From the NCBI GenBank assembly GCA_010014835.2, contig JAAAKB020086764.1, positions 1 to 22,126 on the forward strand: a DNA stretch of 22,126 nt. Direction: 5' to 3'. The translations under genes and the position numbers were made by a program. Origin of the DNA: Apostichopus leukothele. Lineage: Eukaryota > Echinodermata > Holothuroidea > Aspidochirotida > Stichopodidae. The notes beneath the pieces are model-generated. The model did no database searches. It was not told the DNA's origin and saw only the letters and a program-made list of their open reading frames with translations. This document shows, piece after piece, positions 1 through 13,000 of the stretch; the first letter of the stretch is position 1; each line of letters begins with the position of its first letter.

Positions 1-159
1 AAAATAAACATGTCTAGCATGTATTGTCTTTTTCTTAGACAATACCTGGTCCTTTCCGTACCCTCAAAGAAAGTTATTTTATAATCCATGACATGCATTG
101 AAAACATAAATGTTTCTTAATTTAAATATGATTTTCTAAAATCTGCCAACTTTATATCC

Positions 160-265
160 TGTGTAGTGCCTGTGTAGTGAAAATCCTCTGATGGAAACCT
201 GTCTTTATGCACCAAACTGCACAGGATGGTATGACTACACGATTTTGACGTCCAGTTCTGGCCGC
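160..265 (-). pseudogene. P2X7 C-terminal-domain-like (P2RX7_C) remnant
   Basis: The minus strand encodes QNRVVIPSCAVWCIK and, one frame over, KDRFPSEDFHYTG. Together these resemble the end of the P2X7 intracellular domain family, which typically reads RVVLPSCVV..IR..FPS..G.YTGF (human P2X7: ILPSCCRWRIRKEFPKSEGQYSGF). This domain also occurs in many invertebrate proteins without a P2X channel. The match is short and crosses a frame change, and the upstream cysteine cluster of the domain is not seen, so it is a fragment at best. Confidence 0.4.
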
Positions 266-284
266 TTTCCAGTAAATATTTGAC

Positions 285-865
285 CTATTTGCAGTTTACC
301 CTGTAGGTATTACTACATGACCTGTGTCCCAGTATCAGTAGGTCATATCTTTGGACCACTGCCAGATCCAAAGCCTCAGGTCCATTATAAGTAACTGAAA
401 ATGTACGTTTGTTAATGTAGGAAGCAAACATCTTGACATATGATCTGCTTGGTTCTCCAGTTCTTGCAACCCTAATCCCAACTATAAACTAGCATTCTCA
501 AACTAGCCAAATTATTGCAACCAGTATAATATTATTTAGCAATTATTGTCAGCCGATACTCACAGCTAGAACAGTAACTAGGTACAGTACCTCTTGATTC
601 CAGTTCACATATCTCTTTACATAACCCTAATTTGTCATGAAGCTATACTCTGCAGTGATTTTGAATATCTTTAGTTGTGTAAGGAGGACCATAATCAAAC
701 AAGGAATCCTGTGTGTCATGATAATCAATATCAGAGAGTTCTTTGTATGTGCAGCAAAGGTCAGATAGATTACAGCCTGGTTTCATGTCACATTCACCAA
801 CATAAGGATCTTATTCAATGACAGTCCCATTTGTATTCATTTTATCTCATTGCCGGTTACGAAGA
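285..865 (-). pseudogene. Decayed cysteine-containing reading frame, family unknown
   Basis: On the minus strand, protein-like sequence runs through successive open pieces. 810-646 is 55 codons and starts DPYVGECDMKPGCNLSDLCC. 642-535 is 36 codons in the same frame, including LGLCKEICELESRGTVPSYC. 488-288 is 67 codons in another frame, including GEPSRSYVKMFASYINKR and GPEALDLAVVQRYDLLILGH. Residue composition looks coding (paired cysteines, acidic and hydrophobic alternation), but the pieces are separated by single stops and at least one frame change. It starts almost at the FN3 exon's donor and in a different frame, so it is not the nephrin tail. I do not recognise the family. It is probably a host-gene remnant or captured fragment. 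Confidence 0.45.
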
Positions 866-882
866 CCAGCATTATTTCCTAC

Positions 883-1095
883 CTTTGGTTTTACCGAGCA
901 CGACTCCTAAGTAGTATGGTCCATCACCAAGAGCATTCCTGCCTCTGACAGTGAATTCATACTTTGTTTCTGGATTTAGATGTTCCACAACGAAGTATGT
1001 TGAGTTTGGTGGATCAACATCAATATACTGGTATTGCTTAGCGTCCAAAGTATTGAAACGAACTTGAAAAGCTTGAGGTAACCCACCATTGAAAC
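883..1095 (-). CDS. NPHS1: Nephrin-like exon: rest of FN3
   Basis: A 71-codon phase-1 exon completes the FN3 domain. It begins FNGGLPQAFQVRFNTLDAK, has YIDVDPPNSTYFVVEHLNP and the FN3 signature NPETKYEFTVRGRNALGDGP. Human nephrin reads FDGGLPQRFCIRYEAL, YVDVVPP and LQPSTRYRVWLLASNALGD in register, so this is diagnostic for the family. The acceptor AG is at 1097-1096 and the donor GTAGGA runs from 882. The next exon should encode the juxtamembrane and transmembrane part. It is not recognisable in the remaining 882 bp. Confidence 0.9.
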
Positions 1096-4000
1096 CTGAT
1101 GGAAAAGAAGAAAGAAATTTAGTGACTAGAAGATGGACATCTAGTAAAATAAAGATATCTATACATACACATCACTATGTGGGTAAACCAATATGAATTG
1201 GAACTGTAAGAACAAAATGGAAAGTAACAGGATTAGTATGTTGCCATACCTTCTTAAAATTTAATGTTAACATTTGGGAGAGGTATGATGGAATCAAGTG
1301 CAAAATACTTGTCCACAACACTTAAGATTAGCATTAACTATACCTGTTTGTCCAATCAGAGCCCAAAAAAGGAATTATGTATCAGGATAGTTACAGTACA
1401 GTTCAGCCAAAGCTTTTGTCTACTTTCATATCATAAGAAAAATAGAGAGAGAGTGACAATATTCCAAGTGGTTCCTATCGCAAGTATGAAGCTTATTCAA
1501 GTTATATTGATGTTTTGTGCTTCCAAGGTTTCAAAATGTCACATATGATGACCTTTGACCCATATATAAGATATTATAGTCATTGTTCCTACTGAAATGG
1601 AAACATGTATCAAGTGCGAACATCATACACTTTTGGATTTTGGATTGAACATGTCTAAAAGGTTTTCATACTTTGACCTCTGCTGACCATAAATGATCTT
1701 TGACCTTTGCAAAATACAATAGGTTCTTGTCGTACAATAATGGATCTCTTTATGAAAATCAATTTTGGAGTTTCATGGTTATAAGGTTTTCAAACTTTGA
1801 TCTCTATTAACCATAGATGACCTTTGACATCTATACAACATTGATAGAAACTTTTGTATAAACTAAGATGGATCCAAATGTCAAGTATGACTTCATTCAA
1901 GCTTTAATTTTTAGTTATTCAGACTTTGACATCTGCTGTTCTGAAACGGGTCTTTGACCACCACAAAAAACAATAGGGTTCTTGTAAGGTGTTCACATAC
2001 CAAGTATCAAGTTTATCTAAGCTTCACTTTCAAACTTAACAAGTTTACAAGAATTTTATAGAATGTATATCTCAAATGACCTTTGACCTCCACCAATTTT
2101 TATAGGCTTCTTGCACACATCAAGGGAGATCTGAAGACCTGATATGATGGTCAATCAAGTTGTCCTTCTTGAGTATCGTGTTTACAAGGTTTTCAGACTT
2201 TGACCTCAAATGACCTTTGATCTCCTCTAATTTCAATGGGCTCCTTGTGCTTGCTAAGAGAATCCACATACCAAATATCACTCTCAGTCATCATGTACTT
2301 TATAAGTCATCTTGTTTACAACCTGGCATTACATACACACACGTGCGCACATCAATTTGTCTGAGAAGGTTACTTGCCTGCTACGTGGCAGTCACACACA
2401 ATTAATTGTCAGCTGGTTAAGCTGTAGGATGGTCAGCGACCTGCTCAGAAACAGCTTTGTATCAAAGAATATTTTGGATATATAACAGCAACTCTCATAG
2501 CCAAACACATAGCATTCTAATTGAGTGGCATTAAAGGAAAGTACTCTTAATGAAATGCAAAGAAGTGGTTCAGCAGTTAGAGTGCGGCTCACAATCCTTA
2601 GGTTCCTGGATCAAAATTCTGTCAGAAGCCAGATTCTCTTGACCTATTCAAAAATCACTGCAGTGCAGTGGTGATGTGTAGAGACTTTGGTGGATTAGTT
2701 ATTTATGTTCTGTGAACTTGGGAAATGAGGTTTGTTTCTGTTCTTCACTTGGTTCCGAAACATATTTGTTTGTCATGGCTGCACTGCAGCGATGTTGAAT
2801 TGGGTGCCTTTGCCTACCTCAGTATTTGAGAAAGTGGTCAGATGCTGGTGCATACTCTCTCGTCCTTCGGATGGGGATGTTAAATGGCGGTCCCGGAAGC
2901 AGGAATGGGAGCGAATTCACACCCCTGCCTAGTTATCCTCTGAACACTTATCGAAATGAGAAGGCTTTACTAAGATCTAACATGGATATGGTCCCAAATA
3001 AGCTACTTTAAGGCTTCCTTATCCTTGGGTCTCAAAACCTAACTAAACTAATGTTGTCGTAATTGTTCACACTTACCTGCTGTCCAGTTAAGGGAAACAG
3101 AACGATGTGTGATAACTAGAATTTTGACATCAGTAGGGCTCTCTGGTGAACCTATAACAAAGTAAAATCAGCTGTAGTGATAAACAAGCTAAACCAAAAG
3201 TAAATAGATAAATTGTAAGAATTAAAAGAGACTTTGATCACTGACCCTTATTAATGCTGTCACTCACAACATCATATTAAATCCATCTTAACTTCATAAT
3301 AACAAAGTACAGGCCATTTTATTGATACTGCTGTAAACAGCCTCATCTTAAGTAACTTGTAGTGCATACAAGCGCATTGAACTTTTGGATTATGCGCTAT
3401 ATAAATAACGGGGTAATAATAATAATAGTACAGGGGGTTACCATATTTCTATTTTCTATGAAGAAAATTTTGAATTTTAAAGAGGGCTTCATTGCTTTTC
3501 CCACCAAGCTTCAGTTTTGGATTTTGAATGTCACAAAGAACTTCAAGAAAATCACCACAATTTAGTCTGCCGGAATGATAAAATATTTTAGTTGCAAAAA
3601 ATTGGGATATATAGTAACCGAAAATATTTATGCTACCTGATTACAAGAGTACATGAACCAAGCATGAAGTTAAACCACTTACTTGTACGTTCCACATTGA
3701 TTTGAAAGGTACTTTTGCCAAGGGCATTGTATGCCTCACAGATGTAGGCTCCATAGTGGAATACTTGTATCTGACTGATGATGAGTCGGCTCTCATAGTG
3801 ATTGGTATACCTAGCATGCTGTCTGTTATCCAGGGTGTAGTGATGGCTTGTCAGATTCACTTCTGTACCTCCTTTCAGCCATCGAAACCGCACAACAGGA
3901 GCACCCTCCACATGACAAAACAATAAAGCTGTCTGACCTCGGGTCTTAGCAACTTTATTTGGAACAGAGTAATCAATTTCTGGTTTATCTGAGCAAAGGA

Positions 4001-7000
4001 TTAGAAAAACAAAAGGGATTTCTGTCAGTATGAAAGTGCAACAGAAGTGATACACCAGTTTGAAATTTTTTTTAGAAGTTAATCAACATAAAATTTTGGT
4101 GCCCACTTACATAATCACATAAATTGTAGCAGTAGCTACTTTGTATTACAAAATGGTTGGTTAACAGGATTGGGTAATAAATTTCATTACAATGCAGAGT
4201 ATTTTTGCTTTATTAGGTCACTGTTGCTTTGTTGCAAATCAAAGCAACCTATTATGCAAACACAAACATTGTGAAACTTAAAGATTTCTGACATAACACT
4301 CATTATGTTTCAAACTTTGACCGTCTAGAAATGATTTCATTGTTTGCTGCATGAATCACCGGAATGGAAGAAGATCACCACCAGGTTTAGTGTACCATCA
4401 TAATTGTTCAATATTTTACCTTTCCTTTGCCTAAAAATGTATGAAGCTGCTACAGAGGTTACTTGTGAATCAGTTTTGTTAAAGGTCTTGTTGATTTGTA
4501 CTTGAGTATATGAAAGTTTGTGTTTGGTCAGATTGAGAGATGATGCTGAAGTCATGGTTACAGCATCTTGGCTTGTCGGATTTCTAATCAGTGACACAAA
4601 CAGGATGTCATGCAGGTCACTCACTACAAGATGATGAAAACTGAAGCATTATTGCTGCACAGTGCAAGTTTAATTACATGTTTGCTTGCTTTAGTTTGCG
4701 GAAGTATGACGTGTGACAAGTTCAGACATCTGCCATTTCTATTTTCTTTTATTTTTCTTTACAAGGTTTAATCTATATGCAACTTGCTGCTGTTACCAGT
4801 TCATGAAACTCTTTAAGTACTGCTTGATTTATTAAACTATAGTAGCTGAATTCCCTCTGGGATACTTACACTGAATAATGACATTGATATCTGTCTTTGC
4901 AGCTGGTTCAATGCCATTCTCTGCATGACAGGTGTACATACCAGCATCTGATTTAGAAACATTCTGGATTTGTAAAACACCATTCCCATCTCTGAAGAGG
5001 GCAGTATGCATACTTATATCAAATCCTTCACGTGACCAAGTAACAAATCCATCAGGCCTAGGGTTAGCATCTGCAGTGCAGACTAAATCCTGGTCTGTGT
5101 TCAGAGTTATGGTAATTGAATTCTCTGTAGTTATGGTAGCTGCATCTGTAAGCAAGAAGACAGATCAATGGAACACAGCAGCAACAACAACATTGTCTAT
5201 ATTCACACTATTTTACTGGTTTGTATTGAGAAATGGAACATCAGTATTCTTTTCATTATGAAGAATTTGAACATACTTTGGTATAAGGCAATGATCTGTT
5301 GTTAACTTCAACTAAAAGGTGTCTTACAGAGAGAATACAAACTTCCTGAAAAATTGATTACACAAGGTTTACCCATTTTGGTTGTGTTGAATTTTGATCT
5401 CCATAAGATCTTGTACATATCAATCATAACAATAACCTAACATAACACAGTTACTTCCATAGTTCCAATGGAAATATCTCAAAGACCACCCTGAACTTGA
5501 CCTCCAAAAAAGATTCTCATACCAAGCATGAAATCTTCTAAATGCCACTCAATAATCTAGCTGTAATCCATATCCTAGGCAGAACAATCTGTCATATTTC
5601 CAGTGTAAACTCACTGTGATCTGATTTCCACAGATTTATTTTGCTACATCAACCAATGGACAACAAAACATGTTATCACTGGTATCTATACACAACTACA
5701 TTACCATAAATTATATGAAGCAACTAATGAGTAGGAAGAATAGGAGTCAAACTTGAGAAAGGAACTAAAACAATAAAAATATAAATGAGATCATAGTAAG
5801 ACGTAAGTAAACTAGAGCATCAACTCTCATACAACATGGTAGCAATGAATGTGTGTACAACCACCAAGAAACTGAACTGAAAGCTAAATACCACCATAAA
5901 CACCCATCATCTGCTCATCACTGTCACCAACTTTTTTTTCAGACCCTAGGAGTAGCCTTTTATGTGATATTTGCTCTTTGACCTCCTTTGGTTCCATATG
6001 ACCTTTGACTTGAAAGTTAAGTACAAACTTTTAGGACCCATCATCTACTGATCAGAAGACTAAGTTTGATCAAAATCACGCATACCCCTAGGAAATGGTG
6101 GTGTTTACATGATTTCCTGTTTTAACCCCAATGGCCTTTTTACTATTAATGGACAACTATTTTCACTCATCATGCTTATAAGTATGGCAAGTTTGATCAA
6201 AATCAAACTAGAGCTGGTTAGTAGACTATTTGATTAATGTTGTTTTAACCTCTGTTGTCCTTAAATAACCTGGCCTTGAATTGAAGTATGATGACTCATC
6301 ATCTACTTATCACTATCATCAAGCTTGATGATCTCAAAATAAAGCCTAGGAGGTGAAGACTTAATGCACTTTCACTGTTTGACCTCTTATGACCCCAAAT
6401 GAGCCTTGACATCCTGTTTGTTGATGAAATTGTTACCACTTCACCAAGTCTGGTAAAATTCAGCAACGGACCTGTGAGTGGTAGCCTTTCAACCATTGTT
6501 GACAAATAGACAGACAGATGCATTGCCATGACAATAGCTTACATAGTTGAGTGAAACAACAGCAATTGTAAGAAAAATATAAACAACAGTTGAATAAAGT
6601 AGAAAGATTACAGAAAAGGCTTAAATACTCCAAATTGGATAAAAGAGCAGCTCTGTATATAAATGAGTTTTTTAAAAGGAGTATTCTATAACTAAGTCTT
6701 ATTGCAGGATTTCTTAAATTGTACATTGTGTTATTGCACACACAGTGGTTAGCTTAGAATGAAGGAAACTAACCTTTGCAGTTCTCCTAAAATCATTTCA
6801 TGCAGCTTCACAATAACAAATATCCCTCTAAATTTTCTCCAGGCAATATGGTTACCATGGAAAAGAAACTGGTCATGTATAATGATAGTGCTAAAATGGT
6901 AACAGTTGGTATATCTACATTATGCATTACAGGAGAATTCATTGGCTATTTAAATATTAAGAACAAAGAGAATTGTAACTTACATTCAACATTTAGAGTA

Positions 7001-10000
7001 GCAGTATTGCTCGATTCTCCCACTGAGTTAGACACAACACAACTGTATGTTCCAGCTTCACTCCTTGTAGGAGCTTGAATATGAAGAGAGCCCTCACTTG
7101 TTAAGGTATACTTTGTATCATCTCCAACAGTAACATCAACATCATCTTTCTTCCAAGTATGAGTTAGTTCTGATGGGTTGCCATTGGCAGAGCAGTTCAA
7201 TTTGATGATTCCTTCTACTTCTCTAGTTGTTATGGAAATGCCTTCAGGTGTGGTGATTCTTGGCTTATCTGTCACATCAACAAAAGACCACAGGAATATG
7301 GATAGATTTTCTATGATTTACGATATTAAAAGACCAAATCATTCCATAACATCTATACATCAAATATAGCTGTTTACACACAGAAGTACGAAGCTACCCC
7401 TCCCCTTCAAATTACTTTTGAACTCTAATACATAAGTGAAAGTGTTGAAAAATGAAAGAGGTCTACTCACAAAGATGAATCCACATGCTAAGTATGAAGT
7501 TCATTTCATTTAGTTGTGATGTTTGACATAGACAACAAATTGCTAAGAATGAAACTGTAAAATATGTCTTATTTTCAGGGACTATTCTTCAATACAAACA
7601 AGATCAAAATATTATGTTGAATTTGTAAATCAATACATTTATATCTTTCCTTATCAAAATAAAAACAGAAAGCTAGCAGGCTTAGTGATTCCTTGTCTAA
7701 GTTTTTATCTGGAATAACCTGATTAATAAAACTACTGAGAAAAATTTGTAGCATGGTGGGCTCATAATTGACGCACTTAAGGATTTGTTTAACGATGTCT
7801 ATCAAGGAAAAATCCAAATTACTCAACTATAAGCATTTTTCATGTTTATCTCAGAAATGTAATGATCTCAATTTCTCAAAATATCTATTGTGCATAGAAA
7901 TTGCTATGTGTTTAAATTGTTAAGATACATTATTAATTAGTAAAGAACCATCTTACATTGAACATCGAGGGTCAGCCCATCATTAACACTCTCCTCTTAC
8001 ATTAATTAGTAAAGAACCATCTTACATTGAACATCCAGGGTCAGTCCATCATTAACACTCTCCTCTTACATTAATTAGTAAAGAACCATCTTACATTGAA
8101 CATCCAGGGTCAGCCCATCATTAACACTCTCCTCCAAGAGGTCATTCATAGCTCTGCACAGATAGACACCACCATTGTTCTGCCATGTCAGCGATTCCAC
8201 AATCACGTTGCTACTTGTAATATGACCACCATTATCGCCATTCTTCACCTCTGGTGCGATTAAATTTTCTGTAGGTGGAAAACACAACAGAAACTTTAAT
8301 ATCAAAAACCCATTGAGGAAGTAGAAGCATTTCTCAAGGCATGAAGGACTCACCGCCAAATGGTACACCATCTCTCCACCAAGATATCTCAGAGACTGGG
8401 TTGCTACTAGCTGTGACACAGCTGATATTTACTCTATCTCCTTCTGCGGCAACTGCTGGTGTTGCTATTACCCTAACAGTGTCAGGAGGAACTGAAAGGA
8501 ACAAAGAAACCATTGAATCTTCAGGCATGTTACATTTAAATGATTACTAGGTTCATCAATGACATGATACACTGTCATGAGTTTAGAAAGTTATCTGAAA
8601 TAGTTTGAAGAATAAATATTGAAGGATGAATTTAGCACAAATTTTAGTTTTGATATGTTATGGTCCAAGAAATTAGATTAACTTGAGTGCCAGTAATGTT
8701 TCTATAGCTATTCTGGTTTTCAAGATATTCACTTTAAATATGCTAATTCTCTAATGCACCTTTAATACTAAATTTATGAAAATGTCTCCTCCTTAGCACA
8801 GGCCTTAATATTTATGCTAATCCATTGGTTTATGAATTCCAATAACTCAACCAAAACATGTTCTTAAGCTTCACATAAACAACAGAGCATCCTTCAATGA
8901 CATCCAACACTAAATGTCCTTGAATTTCTTTTATCATATTATAAACATTGAGGCCATTTTGTTTTTGCCACTGAGCTTTGTGTTGTATCTGAGGAACTGA
9001 CCTTATGGTCTGTGTATTAGACTATTTGGTCCAGTCACTTAAATTGATTAACCAAACTTTTTAAAGGGTCATATCTCCACATTAAAGTGTTACAGAAATA
9101 CAACTTGCACTGATAGCAAGTGTTGTTTAGTGGGCTACAACATATTAAACTTAATTTATACCCTAAAGTCATCCTTTAAGTTAGTAAGATTGTAGGCAAC
9201 ATCTAATGTTGCAAAAGTAGCATAAAATAAAAGTTTGAATTCTGGGTATGTGTCATACATTATAACAGGTACATTGCACAGAACATACAAATATCACAGA
9301 TATTCAGTAACTCTATGATCACAAAATACCAAGACTGAGTTCAGGTTATTTCTATAACTCACATCTGATATATCTTAGTGTGTGATATTAAACAGTCCAG
9401 TTTGTTTCAATTAATCTTCTCTGTGACTCCTTGTGAAAGGGCCTGTACCCTAACCTCAGTCCGCATTAATATAGTTTTTTACTTTAGGCGTTCCCCGTCT
9501 AACCAGGTATGACACAATTCCAAAGTTTTCACTGACTTAGCTTTACTAAAATGTCTTACAAAGTACGTTGAGGGTTTTGTTTGCTTGCAGTGGTTGAGGT
9601 GTAGCTGTGTTGGTTGCATTGCATTGATACAAAGCCCCATTGTCTGTTTTCTCCAATATGATAGTTAGTTCTGCTGATGCAACAGTAGTACTTGTCCCTT
9701 TCACTGACTCCAGAGGTTGACCATTCTTATACCATTGTAGGGTGGCTAAGGGATTTCCCCCATTTGCATAGCACTGTAGACGTAGTAAACTCCGAGCCCT
9801 CACTTCAGCCCCTTCAATGTATCCAGTAATGATGGGTGTATCTGGAGGATCTGATAGCAGGAATGAAACCAAAGTGGTTAAAGAAGTAACCGCAGTGACC
9901 AAAGAATGAACTGCAATGATTAATGAACCGTAGTGATTTAAGAATAAACCACAGAGCCGTATTCATACCAATGATAGTGTAAACTAGTGTTACACAGAAT

Positions 10001-13000
10001 ATTGACAAGCATCATTGGTGTATATCAGCTGATATTGGTAATAGTAACATCTACCTAAGATACACATGTAAATAATGTGTGTTCTTTAAAGGTAAATCAG
10101 TCTTCATGAGACTACTGTACAAAGTACCAAAGTAGCAAGAGGAATTTTAAGTTTTGGTGGGGAAAGTTTTTCACAATGCTCCTGGAACTATTATGGCAAA
10201 ACAGGATATGTGACCTACTACTATTTATAAAGGAACACCTAGGACTATTTATTGCATTGCTAATCTGGTATTCTGAGCGAGCAATGTTTGCACAGAAAAT
10301 TTTTCCTGCAAATAATTATCTTATTTGTATAAGATATTGGGATCTAACATAAAGCTGATATTAGTGATATTGGTACGACACTAGTGTATACTTATTAAAT
10401 TGTCAGTCTATAATATGTGATGACAGTTGTCCATTAGGTTTGCTGCACCTCTTATTCAGTCACAAATCTCTAATGCTGTGTTCAGTCACAAATCTCTAAT
10501 GCTGTGTTCAGTCACAAATCTCTAATGCTGTGTTCAGTCACTAATCTCTAATGCTGTGTTCAGTCACAAATCCCTAATGCTGTGTAGTTTAAAGTGATTT
10601 GAACAAACATATTTACCTTTGTTATGAACTGTTGTTATGAACTGCTACTGGACTTTCTAATGCTGTGATATGTTCAGAGGTTCTGTGATATCTTATCAAC
10701 TTTATCATACATACTGGGGTTAAATAAACTTAAAACCTATTATATGGATGCAGCAACATATAGAGTAAACATAATTTGAAAACCGTTTGTAAATGTAAAT
10801 GTAACCTCAAAAACATTTGATTCAGTATTTATGACAGAATAAATATGCCAACTGTTAACTTTGTTAGCTTACACATGACACTGACGGTCACCACTTTATG
10901 CACAGTCTCAAAGAGATCCTGATTGGTTGCTTGGCACATATAGTCAACTTTATCCACTGCTGCTGTCATGGTAATATTTAACTTCTGTGTAGTGATAAAT
11001 CCTCCGTTTTGTGCTTCAGTCACCACATCTTGGTGTGTTTGTACCTGCCGGCCACCGGTCAACCAGATCATGGATGCTGCTGGATTACTGTTTCCTGTAA
11101 GAGGTTAAACCAATGTCTGACTTGAAGCAATGTCTGGTAGCAAACTAAATTTGTTGTTTAATACAACCAAAATAGCTAGCAGGGTTAGTAATTCCTTGCC
11201 TTGTAAGTTTATACTGTATACGGAATCACTTAACTGTCAGCTATTACCCTTCTGAATGTTGATGACAGATAACAGTCATTAGTGGAAGTGGAAAACCCTC
11301 TCAGTCACTTTTAAGAGGGAAGGTCAATTCCCATGACAGTTAGTGACTCAGAAAAGCCAACAACCACTAATAAGGACAACTGCAATAGGTTAAGGTCAAG
11401 TGCTTTATGTCAAATTAAATCCCTGAGGTCTTTAATATTGATAATGAGAGCAGTTTAACATATTGTGCAGTAATTTCTGATTAAACTTAGATACAAATGA
11501 TATAAACAGCATCTTAAACTTGCACCAATTAAGTAAGGTGAGATTATGGAGGTATACCAAGATAGCTGACATGGTGTAAACTTTCAGGAACTACTACTTA
11601 GGTTCTTAACCAGAAAGCCAGCAGGCTTAGTGATTCCTGTCCTTATCAGTTCATACTGTACATGGAAACACCTGATTGATAGAGCAACTGAGGAAAATGT
11701 GTCCTGAAGTCAAGTATACCAGAACATCAGAAAAGGGTTCCAGATAACTTGAACATTGCAAAGGTCTTAACCTTCTGAAAGTTGATGACAGATCATAGTC
11801 ATTAGTGTAAATCCCTCTCAGTCACTTAAAAGAGGAAAGGTCAAATCCTGACACAGAAAAGCCATTCATCAACATATGGTTAAGTTGAAGCTTACAAGGT
11901 TTCCAGGCTTTGACCTCTGTTGACTTCAATCAGCAATGGACAATATCTGTCACTAAATTTACTTGTTGAAATAACAAGCAAAAATAAGGAATTACTAATT
12001 AGGTTCTTCAAAATACAAATCATCTCAACTTCATAACAACAATATCAACTACGGTCTGACCAATTATGTGCTTTCTGTACACCATGCCCTTGCTCAAAAT
12101 GTCATGCTGAAACGAAAAGCTTATTACTGACCAAATCCCTAACTAGGAAGAATGGTTTTCAGGGACTGAATTCTGCTAGCCTTAAACAACCATTAACTTG
12201 AAGCAAATTAAAAGTCTCAACTTGAAAACAAAATTATCCAGCTAGAGTGCTTTTAAAGTTTTACACTTTCCCCTTGCTGACCTCAACTGACCTTTGACCT
12301 TCACAATGAAATACTGGGCTCTTCTATTCTTTATAAGAAAGTCATATGCCAATATGACATCTAATGAAACTGTGTATCTTCTGATGTTATGTTTTAAAAT
12401 TCCCAGAGTGTAACCTTTGCTGAATCCAAAGTACCTGTACCCTCCACTAAAAATAATGGGGTCTTTGCACTCATTACAGAGAAGTCATAGCCACACATAC
12501 ATCTACTGCGGCTTTCTATCTGGATATATATCGTATAATGTTAAGGTTTGACACCTGGTGACATTAAATGAACTCTGACAATATCAAATTGTGTACAAAT
12601 TATACAATGCACAAGGCTATGATACCATCCACATATGAGCTTCTTTCATGTTCTGGATATAAGCACTTTTGATATATTCACATTTTGCCATTTACTGACC
12701 CAAAATGACCTTTGACCCCCACCAAAAACAATAGGGTTCGCTGAACTAGATACAGGAAATCATCTTTTCAAATATGAGAACTGCATATGTGACCTTTCTT
12801 GAGATATCATGTTCACACTTTTTCCCTATGTTGACATCAAACGACCTTTGACATTTATGAAAAGCACTACAGATCTGTCTACTTACCAACAGCAAGCTAC
12901 ACACCAAGTTTGAACTTCCTGCAACTTCTACTTCTTGAGTTATTTGTGTGAACAATGTTTTCAAACTTTGACCGATGATCACCTCAAATGACCTTTGACC

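Noticed and set aside
646-810. Cytoplasmic tail exon of the nephrin-like gene
   Set aside because: No transmembrane segment lies between it and the FN3 exon (under 75 bp), the acceptor tract is poor, and the protein-like signal continues past the stops in a way typical of a decayed frame.
3702-3926. Plus-strand open frame
   Set aside because: Antisense shadow of the Ig8 exon.
4932-5261. Plus-strand open frame
   Set aside because: Antisense shadow of the Ig7 exon and its flanking intron.
7178-7369. Plus-strand open frame
   Set aside because: Antisense to the spacer-position Ig exon and adjoining intron.
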